DNA of 64,000 nucleotides. Origin: Philodulcilactobacillus myokonensis. Lineage in GTDB: Bacteria; Bacillota; Bacilli; Lactobacillales; Lactobacillaceae. Position numbers and translations under genes: made by a program. The notes below the pieces were generated by a model that had not been told where the DNA came from, ran no database searches, and was given only the letters and a program-made list of their open reading frames with translations. Of the stretch, positions 53,993 to 62,420 are shown in pieces (within the stretch, counting starts at the first letter, position 1; each line of letters opens with the position of its first letter). The stretch covers positions 1,351,585 to 1,415,584 of the forward strand of contig NZ_BRPL01000002.1 in NCBI RefSeq assembly GCF_027923585.1, written 5' to 3'.

Positions 53993-55456
53993 TTGGCAAC
54001 TGAAAGTACTACCTTAATCATGCTTTTTGGGGCAGCTGGTGATTTAGCTACACGTAAGTTGTATCCTTCCCTTTTCAATTTGTATAAAAAGGGAACTTTA
54101 CAAAGTCACTTTGCTTTAATCGGTACGTCTAGAAGACAGTTATCTGATGATCAATTTCATCAAATCATCCTAGATTCAATTAAAGATCAAACTACTGATC
54201 AAAAACAAGCTGATGATTTCGTTAGCCACATGTATTTCAAATCACATGATGTTACTAACCCAGCTCACTATCAAGTATTGAAAGAATTTGCTGCTAAATT
54301 AGATCAAAAATATCAACTTAAGGGCAATCGAATCTTTTATATTTCTATGGCCCCAAGATTCTTTGGAACCGTTGCTAAAAATCTAAAGGAACAAAATGTT
54401 CTTACTGATAATGGATTTAACCGTTTGATCATTGAAAAACCATTTGGCCGTGATTACAAATCCGCTGAATCATTAAACAATGAATTAAGCTCTGCATTCA
54501 ATGAAGACCAAATTTTCCGAATTGATCACTACCTTGGTAAAGAAATGGTTCAAAATATTATTGCTTTACGTTTTGGTAATCCATTGATCGAATCCGTATG
54601 GAACAACAAGTACATCGATAATGTTCAGGTTACTTTAGCTGAAAACATGGGTGTTGGTGTTCGTGCTGGTTACTATGATTCTGCTGGTGCCCTTCGTGAC
54701 ATGGTCCAAAATCATATCATGCAAGTGGTTAGTTTACTAGCCATGGAAGAACCAGATTCATTCACCGATGTTAATGTCCGGGCTGAAAAAGTTAAGGCAT
54801 TAAAGAGCCTTCATATTTATGATAAAGATGAAGTTGCAAAGAACTTTGTCCGCGGTCAATATGGCAGCAAAGGCGATCAACCTGAATACCGTAAAGAAAA
54901 CGGTGTTGATGATCACTCAAATACTGAAACATACGTTGGTGGAAAATTAGAATTCAGAAGTCCTCGTTGGGCTGGCGTTCCATTCTACGTTCGTTCCGGT
55001 AAATTAATGAAGAACAAAACCACTAGAATTGACGTTGTCTTCAAGAAGCCGGCTGCTGATATTTTTGCATTAGGCAGTAATGGTAACGTTAGTGTTAATT
55101 CAAACGTTCTAACGATCCAAGTTGACCCTAATCCTGGTTATGCATTGAAGTTAAATAATAAGAAGATTGGCCAAGGATTTGGTATTTCTCCAGTCACCCT
55201 TAACTTTACTAAGAGCGCTGCAGATCAAAAACAAATTCCACAACCTTATGAACGTTTACTTCATGATGCCTTAAAGGGTGACCACACTAACTTTGCTAGT
55301 TGGCAAGAAGTTGGTACTGCCTGGAAGTTTGTTGACCCCATCAGACAATTATGGGACAGCAATCAACCAGACTTCCCTAACTATAATCCCCAAACTAACG
55401 GTCCTGAAGCCGCTTCTAAATTATTAAGCCGTTCCGGCCGCAAATGGGTTTATTAG
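53993..55456 (+). CDS. zwf: Glucose-6-phosphate 1-dehydrogenase
   Basis: It oxidises glucose 6-phosphate to 6-phosphogluconolactone with NAD(P)+, the entry to the phosphoketolase route, in the cytoplasm. The 487-residue length is normal. The N-terminal nucleotide-binding motif GAAGDLATRKLYP, the LIIEKPFGRD segment and the active-site signature RIDHYLGKE (about residues 176-184) are all present. The start is TTG at 53993 with AAAGGAGTG upstream; no ATG fits. gnd follows 113 bp downstream on the same strand without a clear terminator between them, so they may be co-transcribed, although a promoter in the gap is possible. Confidence 0.98.
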   Translation: MATESTTLIMLFGAAGDLATRKLYPSLFNLYKKGTLQSHFALIGTSRRQLSDDQFHQIILDSIKDQTTDQKQADDFVSHMYFKSHDVTNPAHYQVLKEFAAKLDQKYQLKGNRIFYISMAPRFFGTVAKNLKEQNVLTDNGFNRLIIEKPFGRDYKSAESLNNELSSAFNEDQIFRIDHYLGKEMVQNIIALRFGNPLIESVWNNKYIDNVQVTLAENMGVGVRAGYYDSAGALRDMVQNHIMQVVSLLAMEEPDSFTDVNVRAEKVKALKSLHIYDKDEVAKNFVRGQYGSKGDQPEYRKENGVDDHSNTETYVGGKLEFRSPRWAGVPFYVRSGKLMKNKTTRIDVVFKKPAADIFALGSNGNVSVNSNVLTIQVDPNPGYALKLNNKKIGQGFGISPVTLNFTKSAADQKQIPQPYERLLHDALKGDHTNFASWQEVGTAWKFVDPIRQLWDSNQPDFPNYNPQTNGPEAASKLLSRSGRKWVY

Positions 55457-55569
55457 AGGCATATTTTAATTCACTTTTAATGGGTTGAATGTTAAAATTA
55501 TGGTTGTATCGTGATACTCTAAAAGAGTATTAAACTAAAAATAATACACACAAAGGAAGGTACATTTAA

Positions 55570-56997
55570 ATGGCTGATCAAGCACAAATCGGTGTTATTG
55601 GAATGGCTGTTATGGGTAAAAACTTAGCCCTTAACATTGAAAGCCGTGGATACACTGTTGGTATTTTTAACCGTACTGGTTCTAAAACTAAAAACGTTGT
55701 TAAGGAACATGCTGATAAAAAGTTAGTTCCTAGCTACAGCTTAGAAGATTTCGTTAAATCATTAGAAACCCCACGCCGTATCATTATGATGATTAAGGCT
55801 GGTAAACCTACTGATGCTGTTATTAACGAATTAATTCCTTTACTTAGCAAGGGTGATGTCTTAATTGATGGTGGTAATACTAACTTCCATTCAACTATGG
55901 CACGTAACGCTAAGTTAGATAAATCCGGTATTAACTTCATCGGAATGGGTGTTTCTGGTGGTGAACTTGGTGCATTGCATGGTCCATCATTAATGCCTGG
56001 TGGTCAAAAAGAAGCTTACGATTTAGTTGAACCAATCTTAACTAAGATTGCTGCTAAAGCTAAAGACGGTAAGCCTTGTGTTGCTTACATCGGACCTAAT
56101 GGTGCCGGTCACTATGTCAAGATGGTTCATAATGGAATCGAATATGGTGATGAAGAATTAATCGATGAAAGTTACAATATTTTAAGAAATGTTGCTAAAA
56201 TGAGTACTGACGATCTTTCAAACGTATTCAAGGATTGGAATAAGGGTGAATTAAACTCATACCTTGTTGATATTACCGGTGATATCCTATCAAGAAAAGA
56301 TGACTTAGGTTCTGATAAGAGCAAGCCAATCGTTGATATGATTTTAGACCGTGGTGCTAATAAAGGTACTGGTAAGTGGAGTTCAGAAGATGCATTAGCA
56401 ATTGGTGCTCCTCAATCACTTATCACTGAATCCGTTTACGCTCGTTTCATTTCAATGCTTAAAGATGAACGAATGAAGGCTTCTAAAGTATTACCTGGCC
56501 CTGACAACAAGGTTGACTTCAATACTAAGAAATTAACTGAAGAAGTTAGACAAGCATTATACTTTGGTAAGATCATGAGTTATGCTCAAGGTTTCGAACA
56601 ACTTCGTTTTGCATCTGAAAACTACGACTGGAACTTGAAGTATGGTGAATTAGCACAAATCTGGCGTGAAGGTTGTATCATTCGTGCTCAATTCTTACAA
56701 AATATCACTGATGCATTCGATAAGGATCCTAAGTTAACTAACTTATTATTAGACCCTTACTTTGCTGATATTGCTAAGAAATACCAAGATTCAGCTAGAG
56801 ACGTAGTTGCTTTAGCAACTAAAGCTGGTTTACCAGTTCCTGCATTATCTGCAGCCGTTTCATACTACGATTCATACCGTGCCCAAGTATTACCTGCTAA
56901 CTTATTACAAGCTCAACGTGATTACTTCGGTGCCCATACCTACGAACGTGTTGATCGTCCAGGTAACTTCCATTACACATGGTATAAAGAACAATAA
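55570..56997 (+). CDS. gnd: 6-phosphogluconate dehydrogenase, decarboxylating
   Basis: It converts 6-phosphogluconate to ribulose 5-phosphate and CO2 with reduction of NAD(P)+; the product is epimerised to xylulose 5-phosphate for the phosphoketolase. The 475-residue length fits the long form. Visible are the [12 protein letters not shown] nucleotide-binding loop with NRTGSKT after strand 2 (an Arg that usually favours NADP), the [20 protein letters not shown] segment, and [13 protein letters not shown] with the catalytic Lys and His-Asn pair. AAAGGAAGG precedes the ATG. In the gap before it an inverted repeat ATACTC/GAGTAT may be regulatory. A terminator follows at 57021. Confidence 0.98.
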   Translation: MADQAQIGVIGMAVMGKNLALNIESRGYTVGIFNRTGSKTKNVVKEHADKKLVPSYSLEDFVKSLETPRRIIMMIKAGKPTDAVINELIPLLSKGDVLIDGGNTNFHSTMARNAKLDKSGINFIGMGVSGGELGALHGPSLMPGGQKEAYDLVEPILTKIAAKAKDGKPCVAYIGPNGAGHYVKMVHNGIEYGDEELIDESYNILRNVAKMSTDDLSNVFKDWNKGELNSYLVDITGDILSRKDDLGSDKSKPIVDMILDRGANKGTGKWSSEDALAIGAPQSLITESVYARFISMLKDERMKASKVLPGPDNKVDFNTKKLTEEVRQALYFGKIMSYAQGFEQLRFASENYDWNLKYGELAQIWREGCIIRAQFLQNITDAFDKDPKLTNLLLDPYFADIAKKYQDSARDVVALATKAGLPVPALSAAVSYYDSYRAQVLPANLLQAQRDYFGAHTYERVDRPGNFHYTWYKEQ

Positions 56998-57020
56998 AAT
57001 TAATTTAAAATTGATTTTAA

Positions 57021-57052
57021 AAACAGGATCCTTAATTGAATCCTGTTTTTTT
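57021..57052 (+). terminator. Terminator of gnd
   Basis: AACAGGAT and ATCCTGTT arms followed by a run of T, 24 bp past the stop codon. Confidence 0.85.
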
Positions 57053-57108
57053 ATCCGCTTTTATCACATTTATTTTTAATTTTTATTAGTTTATTTTCAT
57101 AAGATATA

Positions 57109-57137
57109 TTGACATCTTTTCAATATGTAATTATAGT
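57109..57137 (+). promoter_or_regulatory. Promoter of amino acid permease copy 1
   Basis: TTGACA (57109-57114), 17 nt, TATAGT (57132-57137). The second permease has a matching promoter in the same relative context. Confidence 0.8.
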
Positions 57138-57174
57138 TAAATTAATTAAGTTTAACGTTAGGAGTTTTGAAATT

Positions 57175-58575
57175 ATGGGAAAAGGAAACGTGCACTCTGA
57201 TATTAATCCTGATGGTACCAGAAGAACGTTGAAGAACCGTCATGTGCAAATGATTGCCATGGGTGGGATGATTGGAACCGGTCTTTTCTTAGGTGCTGGA
57301 TCAACCATTTCCAAGACCGGCCCATCAATATTATTTATATATGCAATTATTGGGGTCGTCTTCTTTTTAATGATGAGAGCGATTGGTGAAATGCTGTATG
57401 CATCCCCGCAGGAACATACGTTTGTTGCCTTCATCACTAAATACTTAGGTTTACCGGCCGGTTTATTTGCCGGTTGGAGTTATTGGCTTGGAATTTTACT
57501 GAGTGGAATTGCTGAATTGACAGCCATCAGTGTCTATGTGAAATATTGGTTTCCATCGTGGAATTCAGCTGTCATTCAACTCGTCTTCTTAATAATATTA
57601 GTCGCCGTCAACGTTTTAACGGCACGGGTCTTCGGTTCAGCTGAATTTTGGTTTGCACTGATTAAAATCGTTGCGATTTTAGCATTAATCATCATTGGTT
57701 TAATCATGATTTTTGTCGGTTTCAAGGATCCAAATGGCGAAACCGCTAGTTTCAGTAATCTAACCAATCATTTTCAGTTCTTCCCACATGGCGTTCATAC
57801 GTTCATTGGCTCCATTCCAATGGTATTCTTTGCATTCCTTTCAATGGAACTAGTCAGTATTACGATTGGTGAAACCCAGAATCCACGTCATGTTCTTAAA
57901 AAAGCTGTTAATCAAACCGTGTACAGAATATTACTCTTCTATATTGGTGCTTTAACCATTATTATGAGTATTTCACGCTGGACAACGTTTTCTCCACAAT
58001 CAAGTCCATTTGTATTAGTCTTCAAATTAGCCGGAATTCCGGCAGCAGCAACCGTAATCAACTTTGTTGTCATTACATCTGCTGCTTCATCCATCAACAG
58101 TTTGATTTTTTCATCCGGAAGGCATCTTTACCAATTATCGATTGAAACCCACAGTAAAGTTTTGAATCCGGTTGGCAAAATCTCTAAAGAAACAGGTGTT
58201 CCGCGGAATGCAATTTTAGTATCTGGTGCTTGCTTACTTTTTGCACCGATCATTAGTTCCATTCCAGCAATCCAAAGTGCATTTGAATTCATTAGTGCCG
58301 CTTCCAGTGATCTTTATCTTTTCGTTTATGTTTTAGTAATGTTTTCATTATTGAAATATAAAAAATCACCGGATTATCTACCAAATGGATTTAAAATGCC
58401 ATGGTCCAAAGTTACGGCCCCACTTGATATCATTGCCTTTGGGTTAATTTTCTTAACACTATTCTTTAATCCAAATGACGTGATTCCAGCAATTGGAGCA
58501 GTAATTTGGTTAGTTGTCTTTGGTGGTTTTTGCCTGCTTAGGTACCATGGTGAAAAACCAGCCCATGAATTATAA
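57175..58575 (+). CDS. Amino acid permease, APC superfamily (tandem copy 1)
   Basis: A membrane protein of 466 residues with 12 predicted helices, of the amino acid transporter (AAT) type that imports amino acids by proton symport. The first helix carries the GGMIGTGLFLGAGSTISKTGPS motif that binds the substrate backbone; the second has RAIGEMLYASPQEHTFVAFITKYLG. I chose the ATG at 57175 (TTAGGAG 10 nt upstream) rather than an upstream TTG that is part of the -35 box. It is a close paralogue of the gene 216 bp downstream: the two align nearly gap-free over their whole length. The substrate cannot be assigned. It has its own promoter and terminator. Confidence 0.93.
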   Translation: MGKGNVHSDINPDGTRRTLKNRHVQMIAMGGMIGTGLFLGAGSTISKTGPSILFIYAIIGVVFFLMMRAIGEMLYASPQEHTFVAFITKYLGLPAGLFAGWSYWLGILLSGIAELTAISVYVKYWFPSWNSAVIQLVFLIILVAVNVLTARVFGSAEFWFALIKIVAILALIIIGLIMIFVGFKDPNGETASFSNLTNHFQFFPHGVHTFIGSIPMVFFAFLSMELVSITIGETQNPRHVLKKAVNQTVYRILLFYIGALTIIMSISRWTTFSPQSSPFVLVFKLAGIPAAATVINFVVITSAASSINSLIFSSGRHLYQLSIETHSKVLNPVGKISKETGVPRNAILVSGACLLFAPIISSIPAIQSAFEFISAASSDLYLFVYVLVMFSLLKYKKSPDYLPNGFKMPWSKVTAPLDIIAFGLIFLTLFFNPNDVIPAIGAVIWLVVFGGFCLLRYHGEKPAHEL

Positions 58576-58594
58576 AAATCATTTTTAAAAATCT

Positions 58595-58632
58595 AAAAGC
58601 CTCCACACAATCCATGTGTGGGGCTTTTTATA
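58595..58632 (+). terminator. Terminator of permease copy 1
   Basis: AAAGCC-CCACACA pairs with TGTGTGG-GGCTTT, then a T-rich run. Confidence 0.87.
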
Positions 58633-58686
58633 TGGAAATTGCACTCACGCATTTTTAATTTTCTTACTAAAATTTAATAAAATATA

Positions 58687-58715
58687 TTGACATTGCTTAT
58701 ATATGTGATTATGAT
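58687..58715 (+). promoter_or_regulatory. Promoter of amino acid permease copy 2
   Basis: TTGACA (58687-58692), 17 nt, TATGAT (58710-58715). The flanking ATATATTGACAT is shared with copy 1, so the promoter was duplicated with the gene. The leader is about 40 nt longer than in copy 1. Confidence 0.8.
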
Positions 58716-58791
58716 TTACATCAAACATAATATTATTATATTAATTTAATGTAGTTGTAAGATTATGGTTCCAAGTTAGGAGATTTTAATT

Positions 58792-60198
58792 ATGAAAAAA
58801 TCAGGTGCAGGTGCTGCAGAATCAGATATTAACCCTGACGGTACTAGGAGAACACTAAAGAATCGCCATGTCCAAATGATTGCGATTGGTGGAACAATTG
58901 GAACTGGGTTGTTCTTAGGTTCCGGATCCACCATTTCTAAAACGGGACCATCAATTCTATTTATATATGCCCTGATTGGCTTAGTCTTTTTCATTATGAT
59001 GAGAGCCATTGGTGAAATGCTTTATGCATCACCCCAAGAACATACGTTCGTCGCATTTATTACTAAGTACTTAGGATTAGCGCCCGGCTTATTTGCTGGC
59101 TGGAGTTATTGGTTAGCCATTATCCTAGGTGGGACGGCAGAATTAACTGCCATTAGTATTTACGTCAAATACTGGTTTCCGAATTGGAACGCTGCATTAA
59201 TCCAACTCTTTTTCTTGATAATTCTAGTATCAATTAATTCGTTGACAGCAAGATTATTTGGTTCAACTGAATTCTGGTTTGCGATGATTAAAATTGTTGC
59301 CATTATTGCTTTAATCGTGATTGGATTAATTATGATTTTCACTGGCTTTAAAGATCCAAATGGTCAAACATCCAGTTTCAGGAACTTAACTTATCATTTT
59401 CAATTCTTCCCCCACGGGATTAATTCATTTATTTCCGGGATTCCAATGGTCTTCTTCGCATTCCTTTCAATGGAATTCGTCAGCATTACGATTGGTGAAA
59501 CTAAGAGTCCACGCCATGTTTTAAAGAAAGCCATTAATGAAACCGTCTACCGAATTTTAATTTTCTATATTGGTGCATTAACCATCATTATGAGTATTGC
59601 CCGCTGGACATCATTTTCACCGAACACCAGTCCATTCGTATTGGTATTTAAACTCGCAGGAATTCCAGCTGCCGCAACCATTATTAACTTTGTTGTCATT
59701 ACATCCGCTGCATCATCGATTAACAGCCTCCTCTTTTCATCCGGTCGTCATTTGTACCAGTTATCAATGGAAACTAATAGTAAGTTATTAAAACCAGTTC
59801 AAAAAATTTCTAAATCTGGTGTCCCGGCCAATGCCGTTAGAATGTCCGGTGCCCTTTTCTTAATCGCACCAATTATCAGTTCAATCCCAGCGGTTCAAAG
59901 TGCTTTTGATTTCATCGGTGCTGCCGCCAGTGATTTATACTTATTCGTTTATGTTCTAGTAATATTTGCATTATTAAAATACAAATCTTCATCTGATTAC
60001 ATGGCCAATGGTTTCAAAATGCCAGCTTATAAAATTACAGCACCACTTGATATCATTGCATTTGGATTGATTTTCATCACATTATTCTTCAACTCTGACG
60101 ATGTCGTTCCAGCAATCGGTTCAATCATCTGGTTAATTATCTTTGGTGGATTTTGTTACCTCAGATACCATGGCAAAGAACCAGCTCATGAAATGTAA
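58792..60198 (+). CDS. Amino acid permease, APC superfamily (tandem copy 2)
   Basis: The 468-residue paralogue of the gene before it has the same 12-helix layout. From SDINPDGTRRTLKNRHVQMIA onwards the two align almost without gaps; differences include the first-helix GGTIGTGLFLGSGS, an N-terminal MKKSGAGAAE in place of MGKGNVH, and a Lys-Ser in place of the Lys-Glu-Thr segment near residue 340. TTAGGAG lies 9 nt before the ATG. Divergence in the pore-lining helices hints at different substrate ranges, but neither substrate can be named. It is monocistronic, with its own promoter and terminator. Confidence 0.93.
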   Translation: MKKSGAGAAESDINPDGTRRTLKNRHVQMIAIGGTIGTGLFLGSGSTISKTGPSILFIYALIGLVFFIMMRAIGEMLYASPQEHTFVAFITKYLGLAPGLFAGWSYWLAIILGGTAELTAISIYVKYWFPNWNAALIQLFFLIILVSINSLTARLFGSTEFWFAMIKIVAIIALIVIGLIMIFTGFKDPNGQTSSFRNLTYHFQFFPHGINSFISGIPMVFFAFLSMEFVSITIGETKSPRHVLKKAINETVYRILIFYIGALTIIMSIARWTSFSPNTSPFVLVFKLAGIPAAATIINFVVITSAASSINSLLFSSGRHLYQLSMETNSKLLKPVQKISKSGVPANAVRMSGALFLIAPIISSIPAVQSAFDFIGAAASDLYLFVYVLVIFALLKYKSSSDYMANGFKMPAYKITAPLDIIAFGLIFITLFFNSDDVVPAIGSIIWLIIFGGFCYLRYHGKEPAHEM

Positions 60199-60215
60199 AA
60201 TCTTTTTTAAGATAT

Positions 60216-60250
60216 GAAAACAACCTAGTTTAGAACTGGGCTGTTTTTTT
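60216..60250 (+). terminator. Terminator of permease copy 2
   Basis: AACAACCTAGTT and AACTGGGCTGTT form an imperfect stem followed by seven T. Confidence 0.75.
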
Positions 60251-60316
60251 AATTCTTGTTAATTAATAATCATTATAAGTTACAAATAAATCAATTTATT
60301 GTAAAATAATGAATAG

Positions 60317-60338
60317 AAATGATATGTAAATATCATTT
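60317..60338. promoter_or_regulatory. Perfect inverted repeat upstream of the multicopper oxidase, possible operator
   Basis: AAATGATAT, 4-nt spacer, ATATCATTT: perfect 9-bp arms, 30 bp before the TTG start. A second imperfect repeat with TTACA and TGTAA arms lies at about 60280-60304. Neither matches the CopY box TACANNTGTA exactly. Confidence 0.4.
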
Positions 60339-60368
60339 TAATTTGTTTCATAAGGAAGGATGAGTTAA

Positions 60369-61913
60369 TTGGCTGATCAAAAGGTCTACAAAGATTATTT
60401 CTTTGACGAACCAGCATATGATTATCATGATGGTGGTTACGTTAAGCTTCAAGTTCCTGATGTTCCGGAAAATAAATTAAATATTCCAGAACCATTGAAG
60501 CCGGATAAGGAAACTGATACTGATATGTACTATACAGTGGTTGCTCAAACTGGCGAGACACAAATTATGCCTGGTGCTAAAACCAAGACATGGGGTTATA
60601 ACACTAGTTTATTGGGCAAAACAATCATTTTAAAACGTGGTAAACACATTCATATCACTTTAAAGAATAAATTACCCGAGCTAACTACTTTCCATTGGCA
60701 TGGCTTAGAAGTTCAAGGTGATATTGATGGTGGCTGTCATTCACCAATTTATCCAGGTGAATCAAAAACGATTAACTTTATCTGTAATCAACCGGCTGCA
60801 TTCTTATGGTTACATGCCCATCCATGTCCATCAACTGCTGAACAAGTATGGCACGGTTTAGCTACTGGTGTCGTTGTTACCGATCAACATAAGGCATCAT
60901 TGCCAATTCCTAAGCAATACGGTGTTGACGATATTCCATTAGTTTTGCAGGACCGTAAATTCCATCAAAATAATCAATGGGATTACCAAGCAGATTATGA
61001 TCCTGATGGAGTTCAGGGCCCTACACCAATGATTAACGGAACCGTTAATCCATACTTTGATGTTACAACTCAAAAAGTTCGTTTCAGACTTTTAGATGGC
61101 GCTAACCGCCGTGAATGGCGCCTTCATTTCTCAGATGATTTAGAATTTACCCAAATTGCCGGTGATGGTAGTTTATTGCCCCACCCAGTTAAATTCACCC
61201 ACATGTTAATTACATGTGCTGAAAGAGCCGAAATTATTGTTGATTTTGGCAAATATAAACCGGGTGATGTTGTCACCCTATTCTCTGACGATACACCAAT
61301 CGTCAAATTCAGAATTCATTCATTCAAACCGGATCATTCTAAATTACCTTACGATTTAATCGATCTTAAGAAGGATGAACCAGAAACAACCAAGGACACT
61401 CCCGTTCATAAAGTGGTTATGTCTGGAATGGATGAACAAGTTGAAATGAATGGTAAGAAATTCAACATGCAAAGAATTGATTCAAAACAAAAATTAGGCA
61501 ATGCTGAAATTTGGGATGTTTCAAACAGTAATGATAAGGTTGGTGGTATGATTCATCCATACCACATGCATGGGGTTCAATTCCAAGTTCTATCTAGAAA
61601 TGGCCATGACCCATATCCAAACGAACATGGATTAAAAGATACCGTTTCAGTTAATCCTGGCGAACACGTTCGTTTAAAGGTTTGGTACACCCAACCTGGT
61701 ATTTTCATGTACCATTGTCATATTATTGAACATGAAGATGGTGGCATGATGGCACAAATTAAAGTTGATAGTCCAAAGCATCCATATAATCATTACAAAT
61801 TAATGGATATGGATACATTAATGACTAATTTTGCCAAAGAACGAGGCGTCAAGAAGTCTGATTTACACCTTGGCGGCATGAGTTCATATTCTAAAATGGG
61901 TATGAAAATGTAA
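60369..61913 (+). CDS. Multicopper oxidase (laccase/bilirubin-oxidase-like)
   Basis: The 514-residue protein has three cupredoxin domains. Copper ligands are clear: HWHG at 109-112, LHAH at 148-151 and WHGL at 161-164, a C-terminal HPYHMHG near 396-402, and the HCHIIEHEDGGMM signature near 448-461 with Cys, His and Met for the type 1 site. The family oxidises phenols, amines or metal ions and reduces O2 to water; lactobacillus members have been linked to biogenic amine and phenolic oxidation. The substrate here is not known. There is no signal peptide, so it is probably cytoplasmic. The tail is Met-rich (GGMSSYSKMGMKM). Translation starts at TTG (60369) after AAGGAAGG. Confidence 0.94.
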   Translation: MADQKVYKDYFFDEPAYDYHDGGYVKLQVPDVPENKLNIPEPLKPDKETDTDMYYTVVAQTGETQIMPGAKTKTWGYNTSLLGKTIILKRGKHIHITLKNKLPELTTFHWHGLEVQGDIDGGCHSPIYPGESKTINFICNQPAAFLWLHAHPCPSTAEQVWHGLATGVVVTDQHKASLPIPKQYGVDDIPLVLQDRKFHQNNQWDYQADYDPDGVQGPTPMINGTVNPYFDVTTQKVRFRLLDGANRREWRLHFSDDLEFTQIAGDGSLLPHPVKFTHMLITCAERAEIIVDFGKYKPGDVVTLFSDDTPIVKFRIHSFKPDHSKLPYDLIDLKKDEPETTKDTPVHKVVMSGMDEQVEMNGKKFNMQRIDSKQKLGNAEIWDVSNSNDKVGGMIHPYHMHGVQFQVLSRNGHDPYPNEHGLKDTVSVNPGEHVRLKVWYTQPGIFMYHCHIIEHEDGGMMAQIKVDSPKHPYNHYKLMDMDTLMTNFAKERGVKKSDLHLGGMSSYSKMGMKM

Positions 61914-61919
61914 TTTCTA

Positions 61920-61948
61920 TTGATTTTTATATTAATATAGGTTATTAT
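61920..61948 (+). promoter_or_regulatory. Promoter of the orphan small-ORF/RNA unit
   Basis: TTGATT (61920-61925), 17 nt, TATTAT (61943-61948), placed 33 bp before an excellent ribosome site. Confidence 0.6.
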
Positions 61949-61997
61949 GATAATTGTTGTGAATATTTATTAGTATTTTTTAGGAGGTGCAACATTT

Positions 61998-62093
61998 ATG
62001 TCCAGTTTACCATTTGATCCTGGAGCGAAGTCTCAGTCGATAAAGGGAAAATGGGAGTCATTAGTTGCATCTAAGGATATCGTAGATAATTAA
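61998..62093 (+). CDS. Small ORF, 31 residues, with strong ribosome binding site
   Basis: TAGGAGGTG (61981-61989) stands 8 nt before an ATG that opens a 31-codon frame, MSSLPFDPGAKSQSIKGKWE continuing to a final IVDN, then TAA. It is hydrophilic, with no membrane or signal segment, and was not recognised. It has a plausible promoter and a terminator about 270 bp downstream, with a strongly folded region between. It could be a leader peptide, a small protein, or the N-terminal remnant of a lost gene. The 3' half of the frame contains AGGGAAAAT, which can pair with a segment after the stop codon. Confidence 0.5.
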   Translation: MSSLPFDPGAKSQSIKGKWESLVASKDIVDN

Positions 62094-62360
62094 TGATAAT
62101 CGATTTTCCCTAATTCATTATTTATAGTTCAATCTATTTATTATTCTAAGTTATCGTTGAGATTGAATTATAAGACTACTTTTAGGAAAATTAATTGTTA
62201 TTACTTATCTCGGCATCGACGATTGTGCCTAAAGCAGTGGTATGCTAGCAATCAATAGATAATTAAATAATTATTTTACGACGCTTCACTCTTGAGGAAA
62301 CTCTTGGGGGAGATAAAAATATAATAATTGATAGAAATTTTAGAAGAGAATTTAATATCC
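62094..62360 (+). ncRNA. Structured RNA region following the 31-codon ORF
   Basis: ATTTTCCCTAA (62103-62113) can pair either with AGGGAAAAT inside the ORF (62044-62052) or with TTTAGGAAAAT (62181-62191). The latter closes a 14-bp stem with one G-U pair (62122-62135 with 62160-62173). A second domain has TTATCT/AGATAA (62205-62262) enclosing GATTG/CAATC and AGCA/TGCT. No known riboswitch or small RNA family was recognised and no plus-strand gene follows. Confidence 0.45.
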
Positions 62361-62400
62361 AAAAAGGCGTTCACATTGTCGAAATGTGAACGCTTTTTTA
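62361..62400. terminator. Bidirectional terminator
   Basis: A perfect 11-bp stem of GCGTTCACATT with AATGTGAACGC, A-run before and T-run after. It ends the orphan plus-strand unit and the minus-strand symporter gene. Confidence 0.9.
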
Positions 62401-62420
62401 TTATCTTATTATTTATATTT

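Noticed and set aside
57109..57174. A 22-residue N-terminal extension of permease copy 1.
   Set aside because: The extension starts in the -35 box of the gene's own promoter, so it could not be in the transcript.
61981..62360. The orphan structured unit as tmRNA, RNase P RNA, SRP RNA or a manganese/magnesium riboswitch.
   Set aside because: None of the conserved blocks of those families (for example the RNase P GAGGAAAGUCC block with its partner, or the SRP GGAAGGAAGCAGC loop) could be found; only short chance matches were present.
62300..62400. A TTG-started frame after GGGGGAG near 62310.
   Set aside because: It reads through a strong bidirectional terminator into the antisense of the symporter gene.
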